Source: Halomonas sp.
Lineage (GTDB): Bacteria > Pseudomonadota > Gammaproteobacteria > Pseudomonadales > Halomonadaceae
Direction of reading: 5' to 3'
Length of the DNA: 64,000 bases
NCBI RefSeq assembly: GCF_007625055.1
Contig: NZ_VMQS01000001.1
Span: forward strand, 73,649 to 137,648
This document shows, in pieces, positions 9,662 through 20,451 of this stretch. The position numbers and the translations under genes are program-made. Below the pieces are notes generated by a model that did no database searches, was not told where the DNA came from, and saw only the letters and a list, made by a program, of their open reading frames with translations. How positions within the stretch are numbered: position 1 is the first letter of the stretch; the number at the start of each line of letters is the position of its first letter.

Positions 9662-11173
9662 ATGACAATACCCTCGCGCGATCTTATTCAGGCATTGCAG
9701 CAGGTCTGGCCCGGTTTGCCACTGGCGGAAGTGTTGTCTGATTTGCCTGATCACGTCCGCCTGATTGCCGATTCGCGCGAGGTACAGCCAGGTGACGTTT
9801 TTGTTGCCGTTCCTGGCAGTCAGCAGGATGGTCGCGACTTTATCGACACTGCTCTCGAGGCAGGAGCTGCGCTGGTGTTGAGTCACGCGCGTGATGGTGA
9901 AATTGACTTTGAAGGTGGCATCTTGCCCCTGCCGTCTCTTTCCCTTCTTCTGGGTGAGTTCGGACGTACGCTGTTCAGGGTACCTGAAGGGCTCGATGTG
10001 ATTGCGGTTACCGGCACCAACGGTAAGAGTTCGGTGACGCATTATATTGCTGAGCTGAGCGAACGTTTAGGTACGCCGGCAGGGCTGATCGGAACCCTTG
10101 GAGGCGGGCGTTGCGGCGATCTTTCCGAGAATGGTTTGACAACCCCTGGCCCTCTCGCGCTACAGGCAACTCTGGGTAGCCTGGCTTCCCAAGGGGTCAA
10201 ACGCGTGGCGCTGGAGGCCTCGTCTCATGCGTTGGATCAGAATCGGCTTGGCGCTGTTAATGTCAACGTCGGTGTATTTACCAACCTGAGTCGTGACCAT
10301 CTGGACTACCATGGCAGCATGGCGGCCTATGCGGCGGCCAAGGCCAAGCTGTTCCGCCGAGCGGAGCTGTCTCTTGCCGTGGTGAACGGTGATGACCCAT
10401 TGGCCCGCCTGATGCTTTCCGGCTGCGCTGACAAGGTACGTGTTCTGGCCAGCGGCCAGCATGAAGCAGTGACTCTCAGAGTGTTGGAGTGGCACCCACA
10501 TGCTGACGGCCAGCAGGCAGTTATTGCTACCCCCGATGAAGAGAAAGTGCTGGATCTGGCTCTGATGGGACGCTTTAATCTGGACAACGTGCTGCTGGCC
10601 ATGGCAACGCTGTATGGTCTGGGTGAAAAAATCGATGACCTTGTGGCTGCGGCTAAACTGCTCACGCCTGTGCCAGGACGCATGGAGCTCCATCGAAAAA
10701 CGGGTTCTCCAAGCATGGTTGTCGACTATGCACATACGCCTGATGCACTGCATAATGCTTTAGTGGCATTGAAAGCCCACCTGGGTACAAAGGCCAGGCT
10801 CTGGTGCGTGTTTGGCTGCGGGGGAGAGCGTGATGTTGGTAAGCGGGCTGAAATGGCCAAAAAAGCCGATCAACATGCTGATGCGGTTGTGGTGACAGAT
10901 GATAACCCTCGCAACGAAGCCCCTGACGTCATTCGCGCAATGATCATGCAAGGCTTCAGTGACGTCAGTATGGCTGATGGGAAAGTAGTGGAAATTGCTG
11001 ATCGTCGACAAGCGATTGCCTACGCAGCGGCTAATGCGGCAGCTGAGGACGTCATTCTGGTTGCGGGCAAAGGCCACGAAGCCTATCAGGAAATCAACGG
11101 CCTGCGTCATCATTATCGGGACAGCGATGAGGTGAACAAGGCTCTGAATGGACGGAATGATGCATGCAACTGA
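9662..11173 (+). CDS. murE: UDP-MurNAc-tripeptide synthetase MurE (meso-diaminopimelate-adding)
   Basis: MurE is the ATP-dependent cytoplasmic ligase that adds the third stem-peptide residue to UDP-MurNAc-L-Ala-D-Glu. The P-loop GTNGKSS is at 118-124. The central domain has EASSHALDQNR and FTNLSRDHLDYH, and the C-terminal domain contains DYAHTPDAL. DNPR at 414-417 is the signature of enzymes that add meso-diaminopimelate rather than lysine, so the wall is the Gram-negative type. AAGGA at the ftsI stop serves as ribosome site. The last 10 nt overlap murF. Confidence 0.96.
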   Translation: MTIPSRDLIQALQQVWPGLPLAEVLSDLPDHVRLIADSREVQPGDVFVAVPGSQQDGRDFIDTALEAGAALVLSHARDGEIDFEGGILPLPSLSLLLGEFGRTLFRVPEGLDVIAVTGTNGKSSVTHYIAELSERLGTPAGLIGTLGGGRCGDLSENGLTTPGPLALQATLGSLASQGVKRVALEASSHALDQNRLGAVNVNVGVFTNLSRDHLDYHGSMAAYAAAKAKLFRRAELSLAVVNGDDPLARLMLSGCADKVRVLASGQHEAVTLRVLEWHPHADGQQAVIATPDEEKVLDLALMGRFNLDNVLLAMATLYGLGEKIDDLVAAAKLLTPVPGRMELHRKTGSPSMVVDYAHTPDALHNALVALKAHLGTKARLWCVFGCGGERDVGKRAEMAKKADQHADAVVVTDDNPRNEAPDVIRAMIMQGFSDVSMADGKVVEIADRRQAIAYAAANAAAEDVILVAGKGHEAYQEINGLRHHYRDSDEVNKALNGRNDACN

Positions 11174-12525
11174 CACTGGGTAAAATTGCTGAGGCAGTGG
11201 GTGGGTCTTGCCCACCGGATGCTGCAGAACAAACAATAACCTCGGTTGTCACTGATTCCCGTCAGATTGTTGCAGGCTGTCTGTTTGTAGCGCTCAAGGG
11301 AAAACGCTTCGATGGTCACGCTTATATAGGCGAGGCATTCAGGCAGGGTGCAGTGGCGGCACTGGTCTCTGAACATGTTGACGGACTTGAGAATCCGCAG
11401 CTGGTATGCGCTGACACTCGGTTAGCAATGGGCTTGCTGGCACGCTTCTGGCGTCAACAGTGGTCATCTGGGCCACTGGTGACCATTACAGGTAACAGTG
11501 GCAAGACAACCGTCAAGGAAATCACCGCTACCCTTTTGCAGGCACTGGGGCCGGTACACGCGACGCACGGCAACCTTAACAACGATTTTGGCGTCCCCTT
11601 GACCTTGTTCGGGTTGGGTAAGCAGCATCGTGCGGCAGTGGTTGAACTGGGTGCCAATCATATTGGTGAAATCGCCTGGACGAGCTTGCTGGCCCAGCCC
11701 AGAGTGGCCGTCATTACCAATGTCACCGGTGCCCATTTGGGTGAGTTTGGGGGGATGGGCATGATTGCTCAGGCTAAAGGTGAAATCCTTAATGGGTTGC
11801 CGGTTGACGGCGTGGCGGTTCTTAATCGTGATGATCACTACTTTCCATTCTGGCAGCAGTGGGCATTGCCTCGCCACATCATAAGTTTCGGCTTTCATCC
11901 AGCGGCTGATGTCAGCGCGACTTCATTGGCCTGTGACCCCGAAGGGCATTATGGCTTTGAACTTCGTTGGAAAGACAAGGTCCTGGGGAAGGTCTCGCTA
12001 GAATTGATAGGCCGCCATAATGTGCTTAATGCCCTGGCATCAGCGGCTGTCGCGCTGAGTCTGGATGTGGCGCCAGAAGAAGTGGTCAATCGATTGAACA
12101 GTTTGCAATCCTTGCCGGGCCGTCTGAACCTCGTGCCAGGGTTGAGAGGAAGTCGATTGCTGGATGATTCTTATAATGCTAATCCGGGGGCGGTCAAGGC
12201 TGCCCTGGAGACGTTGATGAGTTTTTCCGGGCCTCGCTGGTGCGTACTCGGTGCCATGGGGGAATTGGGCGCCGACTCTGTTGCACTGCATGCAGAAGTG
12301 GGGGCCTATGCCGCCGCACTAGGGGTGGATAGGCTTATCACCTTGGGGGATCCAGCGCAGGCTGCCAGTCAGGCGTTTGGCAGTGACACACACTTCGACG
12401 ACTATGCTGATTTACAGGCATACCTGATTGAACACCTGCCCGCAGATGCCAATCTGTTGATCAAAGGCTCTCGTAGTGCAGGGATGGAGCGACTGGTCGC
12501 TGCCCTGCGCGTCAATAAAAAATAA
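11164..12525 (+). CDS. murF: UDP-MurNAc-tripeptide:D-alanyl-D-alanine ligase MurF
   Basis: MurF adds the D-Ala-D-Ala dipeptide made by Ddl to UDP-MurNAc-tripeptide, completing the pentapeptide precursor. The P-loop GNSGKTT is at 110-116. NLNNDFGVPLTL and ELGANHIGEI are family-typical, and the C-terminal domain has LDDSYNANPGAVKAAL. The 453 aa equal the usual length. The start codon lies inside the murE end, a 10-nt overlap that implies translational coupling. mraY follows 14 bp downstream. Confidence 0.95.
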   Translation: MQLTLGKIAEAVGGSCPPDAAEQTITSVVTDSRQIVAGCLFVALKGKRFDGHAYIGEAFRQGAVAALVSEHVDGLENPQLVCADTRLAMGLLARFWRQQWSSGPLVTITGNSGKTTVKEITATLLQALGPVHATHGNLNNDFGVPLTLFGLGKQHRAAVVELGANHIGEIAWTSLLAQPRVAVITNVTGAHLGEFGGMGMIAQAKGEILNGLPVDGVAVLNRDDHYFPFWQQWALPRHIISFGFHPAADVSATSLACDPEGHYGFELRWKDKVLGKVSLELIGRHNVLNALASAAVALSLDVAPEEVVNRLNSLQSLPGRLNLVPGLRGSRLLDDSYNANPGAVKAALETLMSFSGPRWCVLGAMGELGADSVALHAEVGAYAAALGVDRLITLGDPAQAASQAFGSDTHFDDYADLQAYLIEHLPADANLLIKGSRSAGMERLVAALRVNKK

Positions 12526-12539
12526 GGTAACCGCCGCTC

Positions 12540-13622
12540 ATGTTATTTCATTTGGCGAATTTTCTAAGTCAGTTTCAAAGTGCATTTCAGGTCTTTAACT
12601 ATTTGACACTGCGCGTCATTCTCGCCGCGTTGACTGCACTCTTGTTGTGCCTGTGGCTTGGGCCCTGGGTCATCCGTCGCCTGGTAGAAGGTCAGATTGG
12701 CCAGGCAGTTCGCGATGACGGTCCGCAGTCACACCTCTCCAAGGCAGGAACGCCCACCATGGGAGGGGCAATGATTCTGATTGCCATGGCAGCCAGTACC
12801 CTTTTGTGGGGGGATCTGACCAATCTGTATGTATGGATTGTGCTGGGTGTTACCCTCGGCTTTGGCGCTGTTGGCTGGGTGGATGACTACCGTAAGGTGG
12901 TTGAGAAGAACCCGCGGGGGCTGCCAGCACGCTGGAAATACTTCTGGCAATCAGTGGTAGGGCTAGGGGCTGCGGTTATTCTGTACTGGACGGCTGGTTC
13001 TCCGGTTGAAACCAGCCTGTTGGTGCCACTGTTCAAGGATTTTGTGCTGCCATTGGGCGTTTTTTACATTGTTTTGACCTACTTTGTCATTGTGGGTAGC
13101 TCCAACGCCGTCAACCTGACGGATGGTCTGGATGGGCTGGCGATCATGCCGACGGTGCTTGTTGCGATGGGATTGTCGATTTTTGCCTACGCGAGTGGTA
13201 ACGCTGTTTTTGCCGACTATCTGCACATTCCCTTCATTCTTGGCACCGGTGAGCTGGCGGTGTTCTGTGCCACCATTGCTGGGGCGGGGCTGGGGTTTTT
13301 GTGGTTCAACACCTATCCTGCTCAGGTCTTTATGGGGGACGTGGGGGCGCTTGCGCTAGGAGCCGCCCTGGGTGTCGTGGCCGTGATTGTCCGCCAGGAA
13401 ATTATCCTGTTTATCATGGGGGGGATTTTCGTTCTGGAAACCATCTCGGTCATTCTGCAGGTCGGCTCTTACAAACTGACTGGTCGACGGATCTTCCGTA
13501 TGGCACCTCTGCACCATCATTATGAGCTAAAAGGCTGGCCTGAACCGCGGGTTATCGTGCGCTTCTGGATAATTACTGTTGTGTTGGTGCTGCTGGGTCT
13601 GGCCACCCTGAAAATCCGTTAG
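12540..13622 (+). CDS. mraY: Phospho-MurNAc-pentapeptide transferase MraY
   Basis: MraY is the integral membrane enzyme that moves phospho-MurNAc-pentapeptide onto undecaprenyl phosphate to make lipid I. The length of 360 aa equals that of the E. coli enzyme. About ten transmembrane segments are visible. Signature motifs are [31 protein letters not shown] (the Mg2+-binding Asp cluster) and [11 protein letters not shown], followed by the cytoplasmic [11 protein letters not shown] loop. It lies between murF and murD with short gaps and is certainly co-transcribed with them. Confidence 0.96.
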   Translation: MLFHLANFLSQFQSAFQVFNYLTLRVILAALTALLLCLWLGPWVIRRLVEGQIGQAVRDDGPQSHLSKAGTPTMGGAMILIAMAASTLLWGDLTNLYVWIVLGVTLGFGAVGWVDDYRKVVEKNPRGLPARWKYFWQSVVGLGAAVILYWTAGSPVETSLLVPLFKDFVLPLGVFYIVLTYFVIVGSSNAVNLTDGLDGLAIMPTVLVAMGLSIFAYASGNAVFADYLHIPFILGTGELAVFCATIAGAGLGFLWFNTYPAQVFMGDVGALALGAALGVVAVIVRQEIILFIMGGIFVLETISVILQVGSYKLTGRRIFRMAPLHHHYELKGWPEPRVIVRFWIITVVLVLLGLATLKIR

Positions 13623-13631
13623 GAGTCCCAG

Positions 13632-15026
13632 ATGTTGCGTATTCCCCAAGGAACAACGCTGGTGATAGGGCTGGGGGTGTCCGGTCAAGCGATCTGCCGT
13701 CATCTGGCTCGGTTGGGCAGGTCGTTTATGCTGGCAGATACGCGCGATAAGCCCCCCGGGCTTGCCGCCATGCAAGAGCGTTACCCTGGCGTTGAAATTT
13801 ACTGTGGCCCGCTGACCGGGCTGGATCTTCAGGATGCCGAGGAAATCGTGCTCAGCCCTGGCGTCGACCCAGGTACGCCAGGCCTTGAAGGGCTGCAGAA
13901 CACTTTCAATCCCCGAACAGGAGAGCCTCGGCTGGTGGGCGAGATTGCCCTGTTCAGGCGCGCTGCCAAAGCACCGATCGTGGCGATTACCGGCTCCAAT
14001 GCCAAGTCTACCGTCACTACATTGGTTGGTGAGATGGCGCATGCATCAGGAATAAAGGCGGCTGTTGGCGGTAATCTGGGGACAGCAGCCCTGGATTTAT
14101 TGGCGGATTGCCCGCAGGCAGAGCTTTACATTCTGGAGCTTTCCAGTTTCCAGCTGGAGACCACGCCTGCGCTTGGCGCATTATGCAGTGTCTTTCTCAA
14201 TCTGAGCGAAGATCATCTTGATCGCCATGCTGGAATGAATGCTTATGGGGCTGCCAAACGACGCATTTTTATCGACGCATCCAGCGCTGTCGTCAATGGT
14301 GATGACCCAGCGACCTGGCCTGAAACAGGGCATATACCGCCAAGCATCAGCCGCTTTACCCGAGAGTCACCCCGTGAGGATTGTCAGTGGGGGCTGGGTA
14401 TTCAAGACGGCGAGGTGATGTTGATGCAGGGCCAGCGCCCATGGCTCAGGGCCTGTGAGCTTGGCCTGGACGGGGAGCACAATTTTCTTAACGCCCTGGC
14501 AGCACTGGCGGTTGGTGAACACTGCGGTTTCAAGCGCGATGCCATGCGACAAGTGCTGCGTGATTTCAGAGGCCTGCGCCATCGTAGCCAGCGAGTGGCA
14601 GTGGTCAACGGCGTGCTCTGGATTAACGACTCCAAAGCCACCAATGTGGGGGCAACCCTGGCCGCTGTTCAGGGCTTGGGTCCTCGACTGGACGGCAAGC
14701 TGATTCTGCTGGCAGGTGGCGTGGGGAAGGGTGCGGATTTTTCGCCTTTGGCTGAACCCTTGGCCGTTTATGCCCGTGAAGTGCTGCTGTTTGGCAGGGA
14801 TGCTGAAGAGCTCGAAAAAGTTTTGTGCCGGCACCTGCAAACCCGTCGCCTGGAGGATTTGACAAGCGCCATGCAGACTGCATACGAGATTGCTCAGCCG
14901 GGTGACTGTGTGCTGTTATCCCCGGCCTGCGCAAGCCTTGATCAGTTTGTTGATTACCAACAGCGCGGTGATGTGTTTTGTCAATGGATTGAAAGCAGGC
15001 AATGCACGGCCGGAGGGCCATCATGA
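13632..15026 (+). CDS. murD: UDP-MurNAc-L-alanine:D-glutamate ligase MurD
   Basis: MurD is the ATP-dependent ligase that adds D-glutamate as second residue of the stem peptide. The N-terminal Rossmann-like domain begins VIGLGVSGQA. The P-loop is GSNAKST (121-127), the variant with Ala used by Pseudomonas-type MurD. LSSFQLETT and NLSEDHLDRH mark the central domain, and LINDSKATN-like WINDSKATNVGA and LSPACASLDQF the C-terminal one. The length of 464 aa is slightly above E. coli. The stop overlaps the ftsW start (ATGA). Confidence 0.95.
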   Translation: MLRIPQGTTLVIGLGVSGQAICRHLARLGRSFMLADTRDKPPGLAAMQERYPGVEIYCGPLTGLDLQDAEEIVLSPGVDPGTPGLEGLQNTFNPRTGEPRLVGEIALFRRAAKAPIVAITGSNAKSTVTTLVGEMAHASGIKAAVGGNLGTAALDLLADCPQAELYILELSSFQLETTPALGALCSVFLNLSEDHLDRHAGMNAYGAAKRRIFIDASSAVVNGDDPATWPETGHIPPSISRFTRESPREDCQWGLGIQDGEVMLMQGQRPWLRACELGLDGEHNFLNALAALAVGEHCGFKRDAMRQVLRDFRGLRHRSQRVAVVNGVLWINDSKATNVGATLAAVQGLGPRLDGKLILLAGGVGKGADFSPLAEPLAVYAREVLLFGRDAEELEKVLCRHLQTRRLEDLTSAMQTAYEIAQPGDCVLLSPACASLDQFVDYQQRGDVFCQWIESRQCTAGGPS

Positions 15027-16204
15027 AGGCAATGCTCGAGCAGCTGTATAACAAGGTCAGTACGCGTCACTTGAGCTGTGATATCTGGCTGGTCATGACG
15101 GCCGCCGCTCTTGCAGCCATCGGCTGGGTAATGGTCAGCTCGGCTTCCATTGGCCTGCTTGACAATAGTTATCACTACGTGCGTCAACACGGCTTGTATC
15201 TCGCGGTATCGGTAATCGCCACTGTGCTGGTGGTCAGCTTGCCCACAGAGGCTTGGCGACAGAATGCCGGCTTGCTGATGGTGATCAGCATCGTGATGCT
15301 GCTGCTGGTGCTGTTCATCGGTCAGGAGGTGAATGGCAGTAAGCGCTGGATTGCCTTGCCGGGGCCGCTACCCAGCATTCAGGTGTCCGAGTTTGGCAAG
15401 CTGGGGCTGATTGTTTATATGGCGGCATTCATGAGCCGGTTTGTTCTAGAGTTACGTCAACACCATTTGAGCATCATACGTCCGCTAATGATTCTGGCGG
15501 TTCCAGGGCTCCTGTTGCTCAAGGCACCAGATTTTGGAGGAGTGGTCGTTTATACCGTCTGTGTGATCGGGATGCTGATCATGGCGGGGGCTTCTCTGTT
15601 GATCATTATCGGCATCTCCCTTCTGTTGGGAGGTGCCTTTACTCTTCTCGTCATCATGGAGCCTTATCGATTGGCGCGCTGGACAAGCTTTCTTGATCCA
15701 TGGGCTGACCAGTTTGCCACCGGTTACCAGTTGACCCAGGCGTTGATTGCCTTTGGTCGCGGTCAGGTGACCGGCACCGGGCTAGGTAACAGTGTGCAAA
15801 AGCTCCACTATCTGCCTGAAGCACATACCGACTTTATCTTTGCTGTACTGGCAGAAGAAATGGGCATGCTGGGAGCGATCAGTCTGATCATTCTGTTCAC
15901 ACTCTTTATCCTGCGTGCGTTGTTGATTGCCCGCCGTGCTGAGCTTGCCGGGCACCTGTTCGGCGCCTATGTCGCTTACGGCATTGCCTTTGTCATTGCG
16001 GCCCAGGCATTTATCAATATGGCTGTCAGCTCTGGTCTGCTGCCAACCAAGGGCTTGACCCTGCCTTTGATCAGTTATGGCGGGTCAAGTCTCCTGGTGA
16101 CGGGTGTGATGATCGGGCTTTTATTGCGCATAGACGTGGAAACACGTCAGCATCCCAAGCGAGCGCCTATTGCCAGGAAGATGCCTCGGCAAGTGCGCCG
16201 TTGA
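15023..16204 (+). CDS. ftsW: Septal peptidoglycan glycosyltransferase FtsW
   Basis: FtsW is a SEDS-family polymerase that builds septal glycan strands from lipid II in complex with FtsI. About ten transmembrane helices are visible in the 393 residues. Conserved stretches include GSKRWI, PDFGGVVVY, the long periplasmic loop with DPWADQFATGYQLTQALIAF, LPEAHTDFIFAVLAEE, and SYGGSSLL near the end. The start is the ATG in an ATGA overlap with murD, preceded by GGAGG; seven upstream codons are unlikely. murG follows after 28 bp. Confidence 0.95.
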   Translation: MKAMLEQLYNKVSTRHLSCDIWLVMTAAALAAIGWVMVSSASIGLLDNSYHYVRQHGLYLAVSVIATVLVVSLPTEAWRQNAGLLMVISIVMLLLVLFIGQEVNGSKRWIALPGPLPSIQVSEFGKLGLIVYMAAFMSRFVLELRQHHLSIIRPLMILAVPGLLLLKAPDFGGVVVYTVCVIGMLIMAGASLLIIIGISLLLGGAFTLLVIMEPYRLARWTSFLDPWADQFATGYQLTQALIAFGRGQVTGTGLGNSVQKLHYLPEAHTDFIFAVLAEEMGMLGAISLIILFTLFILRALLIARRAELAGHLFGAYVAYGIAFVIAAQAFINMAVSSGLLPTKGLTLPLISYGGSSLLVTGVMIGLLLRIDVETRQHPKRAPIARKMPRQVRR

Positions 16205-16232
16205 TGATGCCTTCAACGATGATGGAGTACAG

Positions 16233-17330
16233 ATGATAATGGCAGGTCAGCGCATATTGATTATGGCAGGGGGAACGGGCGGACATGTTATTCCTGCGCT
16301 ATCGCTTGCCAAGGCACTGCGCCAGCAGAGCATCGAGGTGGAGTGGCTGGGAAGCCCGAGGGGCATTGAAAACCAGCTTGTTCCAGCCGCTGGGATAACA
16401 TTACACCCGTTGAAAATCAGCGGTCTGCGTGGCAACGGCCTGGTGGGCTGGTTGACGGCACCGCTTAACATATATCGGGCAGTGGGTGAGGCACGTCGCA
16501 TCATTCGCGACTTCAACCCGGATGTCGTGGTGGGTCTGGGAGGTTTTGCCAGCGGCCCGGGGGGCATTGCCGCCTGGCTGTCCCGGACTCCTCTGGTTAT
16601 TCACGAGCAGAATGCCGTGGCGGGGCTTACTAATCGGGTCTTGAGCTATCTGGCCAAAAGAACCTACGCGGCCTTCCCTCAGGCATTTGGGACGCGAGCG
16701 GAAGTAATCGGCAATCCGGTGCGCGATGAGATTGCCACACTCGGTGAGCACCCTCGTCAAGCAGATGCCATGCGCGGTCGCAAACTGCGACTGCTGGTCG
16801 TGGGTGGCTCCCTGGGGGCTGTTACACTGAATGAGCGCCTGGCTCCGGCGTTGGCAGGGCTCGATGCAGACGCCCGTCCAGAAGTCTGGCACCAGGCCGG
16901 AAGAGGCCGTGAAGAGGCGACCCGTGCGCACTACGCCGAGTACGCCGTAGATGCCAGGGTAAGTGCTTTCATAGATGATATGGCAGCGGCTTATCAATGG
17001 GCTGACCTGGTGGTCTGCCGCTCGGGCGCCCTGACAGTGGCCGAGCTGGCGGCCGCTGCCAAGCCGGCCTTGTTTGTGCCTTTCCCCCATGCGGTAGATG
17101 ACCATCAAGCGGTCAATGCCCAGGCGCTGGTCAGGGAATCAGCAGCGGTTTGCGTGGTACAGTCCGAGTTGACCCAAGAACGTTTGCTAAGCGAACTGAA
17201 ACAGCTGTTATCCCCCGAGGTGCTGGCAGGCAAAGCGGCCAATGCGCGTCGGGCGGCTTATCTGGATGCAACACAGCGGCTGATGGAAGGCTGCTTAATG
17301 CTTGCTGACAAGGAGCATAAGCGTGACTGA
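16233..17330 (+). CDS. murG: UDP-GlcNAc:undecaprenyl-PP-MurNAc-pentapeptide GlcNAc transferase MurG
   Basis: MurG is a peripheral inner-membrane glycosyltransferase (GT-B fold) that converts lipid I to lipid II. The glycine-rich GGTGGH loop is at residues 13-18. [12 protein letters not shown] and VVGGSLGA follow, and the C-terminal domain has [12 protein letters not shown] and FPHAVDDHQ, which bind UDP-GlcNAc. The start was placed at the ATG five bases after GGAG; an earlier in-frame ATG inside ftsW lacks a ribosome site. The 3' end overlaps murC by 8 nt. Confidence 0.95.
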   Translation: MIMAGQRILIMAGGTGGHVIPALSLAKALRQQSIEVEWLGSPRGIENQLVPAAGITLHPLKISGLRGNGLVGWLTAPLNIYRAVGEARRIIRDFNPDVVVGLGGFASGPGGIAAWLSRTPLVIHEQNAVAGLTNRVLSYLAKRTYAAFPQAFGTRAEVIGNPVRDEIATLGEHPRQADAMRGRKLRLLVVGGSLGAVTLNERLAPALAGLDADARPEVWHQAGRGREEATRAHYAEYAVDARVSAFIDDMAAAYQWADLVVCRSGALTVAELAAAAKPALFVPFPHAVDDHQAVNAQALVRESAAVCVVQSELTQERLLSELKQLLSPEVLAGKAANARRAAYLDATQRLMEGCLMLADKEHKRD

Positions 17331-18792
17331 AGTGAATTTAGCAGAAGCGTCGCTGTCAGGCCGTATCAGTGGCCCTGGCATGCGACGTATCCGGCGAATC
17401 CATTTCGTCGGAATCGGTGGTGCAGGCATGTGTGGCATAGCGGAAGTGCTGGCCAATCAGGGTTATCAGGTCAGCGGTAGCGATCTGAAGCTGTCTCCCG
17501 TGGTTGAACGTCTGCGTAACTGCGGTGTGATGGTGGCCATTGGCCATGCACAACAGAATGTCGTGGGTGCCGACGTTGTCGTGGTGTCGACTGCTATTGA
17601 TGCAACCAACCCTGAAATCCACTGGGCCCATGAGCACCGTGTGCCTGTTGTCAGGCGGGCAGAAATGCTCGCAGAGTTAATGCGCTTTCGCCATGGCATT
17701 GCTGTAGCCGGTACTCACGGCAAAACCACTACCACGAGTATCACGGCGACCCTGTTGGCTGAAGGCGGGCTTGACCCGACCTTTGTGATTGGCGGTAAGT
17801 TGACAAGCGCAGGGACCAATGCCCGGCTGGGCGAGGGTGACTACCTGGTGGCAGAAGCGGATGAATCGGACGCCTCTTTTTTGCATTTGCAGCCTTTGGT
17901 ATCGATTGTTACCAATATTGATGCTGATCATATGGCGACCTATGGAGGCGATTTCGAGCGCCTGAAAACGACTTTCATCGAGTTTCTGCACAACCTGCCG
18001 TTTTATGGCTTGGCCGTGCTGTGCCTGGATGATGGTCATGTTCGTGACCTGTGTGGTCAGGTTAAACGCCAGTTTGTCACTTATGGGTTTGCTGCTGACG
18101 CTGACTATCGAATCACTGACTTTACCCAGTATCAGGGGGATGTCACCTTTACGGCGCTACGTCCTGGCAATGCCGCCCCTCTGAAAGTGCGCCTGGCCAT
18201 GCCGGGAAGGCACAATGCCCAGAACGCCATGGCAGCCATAGTGGTGGCCAGCGATGCTGGCGTGAGCGATGCGGCCATTTTGCGTGGGTTGGAAAGTTTT
18301 GCCGGGGTAGGACGACGCTTTCAGGTGCATGGTCACTATTCGTTATCCGGACAAGACGGCGATGTCATGCTGGTGGATGATTATGGTCACCATCCTCGTG
18401 AAGTTGATATGGTCATACAGGCCGTCAGGGCCGGTTGGCCCGAAAGACGTCTGGTTATGCTCTATCAGCCCCATCGCTATTCGCGCACCCGGGACCTTTA
18501 CGATGACTTTGTGCGCGTTCTGTCCAAGGTCGATACTCTGGTGCTATTGGATGTCTACAGTGCTGGAGAAAATGTTCTCCCCGGTGCCGAAGGCCGTTCA
18601 CTGGCCGGTTCAATTCGTCAGCGCGGTGAAATTGATCCATTGTTTGTAGAAGGCAAGCAGGAGCTGCCGGGTATCCTGCAAAATGTATTACGCCCGGGAG
18701 ATATTCTGATAACACAGGGAGCGGGAGATATAGGCGGTATCGCCCAGTCGCTTGCTCAGGCGCAGCTAATGCTTGATGAGGTGTCATTTTGA
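17323..18792 (+). CDS. murC: UDP-MurNAc:L-alanine ligase MurC
   Basis: MurC attaches L-alanine to UDP-MurNAc, the first step of stem-peptide assembly. The N-terminal nucleotide-binding motif [17 protein letters not shown] and the P-loop [10 protein letters not shown] are intact. ADESDASFL and [11 protein letters not shown] lie in the central domain. The C-terminal domain has [10 protein letters not shown] and [10 protein letters not shown] start it at the GTG seven bases after AAGGAG (489 aa). An in-frame upstream start would lie well inside murG. The stop overlaps the ddl TTG start. Confidence 0.95.
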   Translation: MTEVNLAEASLSGRISGPGMRRIRRIHFVGIGGAGMCGIAEVLANQGYQVSGSDLKLSPVVERLRNCGVMVAIGHAQQNVVGADVVVVSTAIDATNPEIHWAHEHRVPVVRRAEMLAELMRFRHGIAVAGTHGKTTTTSITATLLAEGGLDPTFVIGGKLTSAGTNARLGEGDYLVAEADESDASFLHLQPLVSIVTNIDADHMATYGGDFERLKTTFIEFLHNLPFYGLAVLCLDDGHVRDLCGQVKRQFVTYGFAADADYRITDFTQYQGDVTFTALRPGNAAPLKVRLAMPGRHNAQNAMAAIVVASDAGVSDAAILRGLESFAGVGRRFQVHGHYSLSGQDGDVMLVDDYGHHPREVDMVIQAVRAGWPERRLVMLYQPHRYSRTRDLYDDFVRVLSKVDTLVLLDVYSAGENVLPGAEGRSLAGSIRQRGEIDPLFVEGKQELPGILQNVLRPGDILITQGAGDIGGIAQSLAQAQLMLDEVSF

Positions 18793-19763
18793 GTAGTCAT
18801 CCAGCGATGCAAACAATCAGTGCATCAGAGACAGATGTACAGGAGAGCCGTGTTGTTGTTGTCTATGGCGGCACATCAGCAGAAAGGGATGTCTCGCTAA
18901 AAAGCGGGCAGGCCGTTCTTGCGGCGCTTCGCCGTCAGGGAGTTGACGCTGTTGGCTATGACCCCCATGAAGCCGGGCTGACAGGTCTTGAACAGCTGGC
19001 GCCCGAGCAGGTGTTTATCGCTCTGCACGGTCGAGGAGGAGAAGATGGCTGCCTGCAGGGCGCGCTTGAACTGCTGGATATACGCTACACCGGAAGCGGC
19101 GTGATGGCGTCTGCCCTGGGGATGGACAAACAGCGCACCAAGCAGGTTTGGCAGGCGCTGGGGTTGCCCACTCCGGGAAGTGTCATTCTCAGTGGCTCAA
19201 GTGACTGGCAGGATGTCGTCAATCAGCTTGGGCTGCCGCTGATCGTCAAGCCCGTCCATGAAGGGTCCACGCTGGGTATTACTATTGTGAATTCCCAGGA
19301 TGAGCTGGTGTCTGCCTACCATGAAGCAGCACGTTTTGATGCTCAGGTCATGGCTGAGCGTTTTGTTGTCGGTGATGAATACACGGTTGCACTGTTAGGC
19401 GAGCAGGTACTGCCAGCCATCAGGGTTGAGGTGCCCGGTGGCTTTTATGATTATGAGGCCAAGTATCTCTCCAATACGACTCAATACCATCTGCCTTGTG
19501 GCCTTTCGGGCGACGATGAGCAAGCCCTTGCGGAGCTTTGCCAACAGGCGTTTGCCGCAATTGGTGGCTTTGGATGGGGGCGCGTCGATGTAATGCGCGA
19601 TTCAACTGGCCAGTTTTGGTTGCTGGAAGTCAATACCGTGCCTGGTATGACGGATCATAGCCTGGTGCCTCAGGCGGCCGCTCATGCAGGTATCGACTTT
19701 GATCAGCTGGTAATGGAAATTCTTGCCACGGCAGGTTGGCAGAGTGACCATGAAGCAGCGTAG
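18789..19763 (+). CDS. ddl: D-alanine:D-alanine ligase Ddl (DdlB type)
   Basis: Ddl is the ATP-grasp ligase that makes the D-Ala-D-Ala dipeptide for MurF. Motifs are [13 protein letters not shown] near the N-terminus, [32 protein letters not shown] and the metal-binding [14 protein letters not shown]. The start appears to be TTG in a TTGA overlap with murC, seven bases after GAGG. The next ATG, at 18807, has no clear ribosome site but would also leave the domain intact. The end overlaps ftsQ by 14 nt. Confidence 0.94.
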   Translation: MSSHPAMQTISASETDVQESRVVVVYGGTSAERDVSLKSGQAVLAALRRQGVDAVGYDPHEAGLTGLEQLAPEQVFIALHGRGGEDGCLQGALELLDIRYTGSGVMASALGMDKQRTKQVWQALGLPTPGSVILSGSSDWQDVVNQLGLPLIVKPVHEGSTLGITIVNSQDELVSAYHEAARFDAQVMAERFVVGDEYTVALLGEQVLPAIRVEVPGGFYDYEAKYLSNTTQYHLPCGLSGDDEQALAELCQQAFAAIGGFGWGRVDVMRDSTGQFWLLEVNTVPGMTDHSLVPQAAAHAGIDFDQLVMEILATAGWQSDHEAA

Positions 19764-20451
19764 TAGCTGGCTCGGGGTGGCATTATTGACCCTTCTACTC
19801 GTCGCGGGTGGACGCGCGCTGTGGTTGTGGCTTGATCGTCCGATTGAGCGTGTCTCTATTCGAGGAGATTGGGATTATGTCAATGCTGACTATCTGCGAA
19901 CCCAGCTGGCTCCTTTGGTAAGTAATACGACCTGGCTGTCTGCTGACCTGGGTAAGCTGCGTGATGACGCTCTGGATATTGGTTGGCTGCATGAGGTGCG
20001 ACTCTCCAGAGAGTGGCCTGATACTCTGGTGTTTGAACTGGTCGAACAGCTTCCCGTGGCTCGCTGGAATGACCGCTATTTGCTGAATGAACAGGGGGTG
20101 CCCTTTGTTTTTGCCCCCATGGCGGCGCCAGATGGGCTGCCTGATCTGGGAGGGCCAGACGGCAGTAGCCAGGAAGTATTGAGTTATTATCAGAGCCTTC
20201 AGCCGGCATTTTCTTCCCTGGAGCTTTCACTGGATCAGTTAAGGTTGGAGCCGCGTGGTGCCTGGCGTCTGCAGTTTGATGATGACATGTGGGTGATGTT
20301 GGGGCGTCAGCAGCATGATATTCGCCTTGCCCGCCTGGTTTCCTCCTGGGAGCGCGAACTGAAACGTTTCAAGGGAAGCATCCGTTATATTGATCTGCGT
20401 TACCCTAATGGCGTTGCGGTCTCCTGGCATGGTGATGAAAATTACGAATAG
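19750..20451 (+). CDS. ftsQ: Cell division protein FtsQ
   Basis: FtsQ is a bitopic division protein that nucleates the FtsQLB complex. A short cytoplasmic tail and one transmembrane helix (about residues 7-29) lead into a POTRA domain beginning IERVSIRGDWDYVNADYLR. A beta domain follows (LSREWPDTLVFELVEQLPVARW, and RYPNGVAVSW at the end). The ATG overlaps the end of ddl by 14 nt. The 233 aa are somewhat shorter than E. coli FtsQ (276), mostly in the C-terminal tail. Unusually, ftsA does not follow closely. Confidence 0.93.
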   Translation: MKQRSSWLGVALLTLLLVAGGRALWLWLDRPIERVSIRGDWDYVNADYLRTQLAPLVSNTTWLSADLGKLRDDALDIGWLHEVRLSREWPDTLVFELVEQLPVARWNDRYLLNEQGVPFVFAPMAAPDGLPDLGGPDGSSQEVLSYYQSLQPAFSSLELSLDQLRLEPRGAWRLQFDDDMWVMLGRQQHDIRLARLVSSWERELKRFKGSIRYIDLRYPNGVAVSWHGDENYE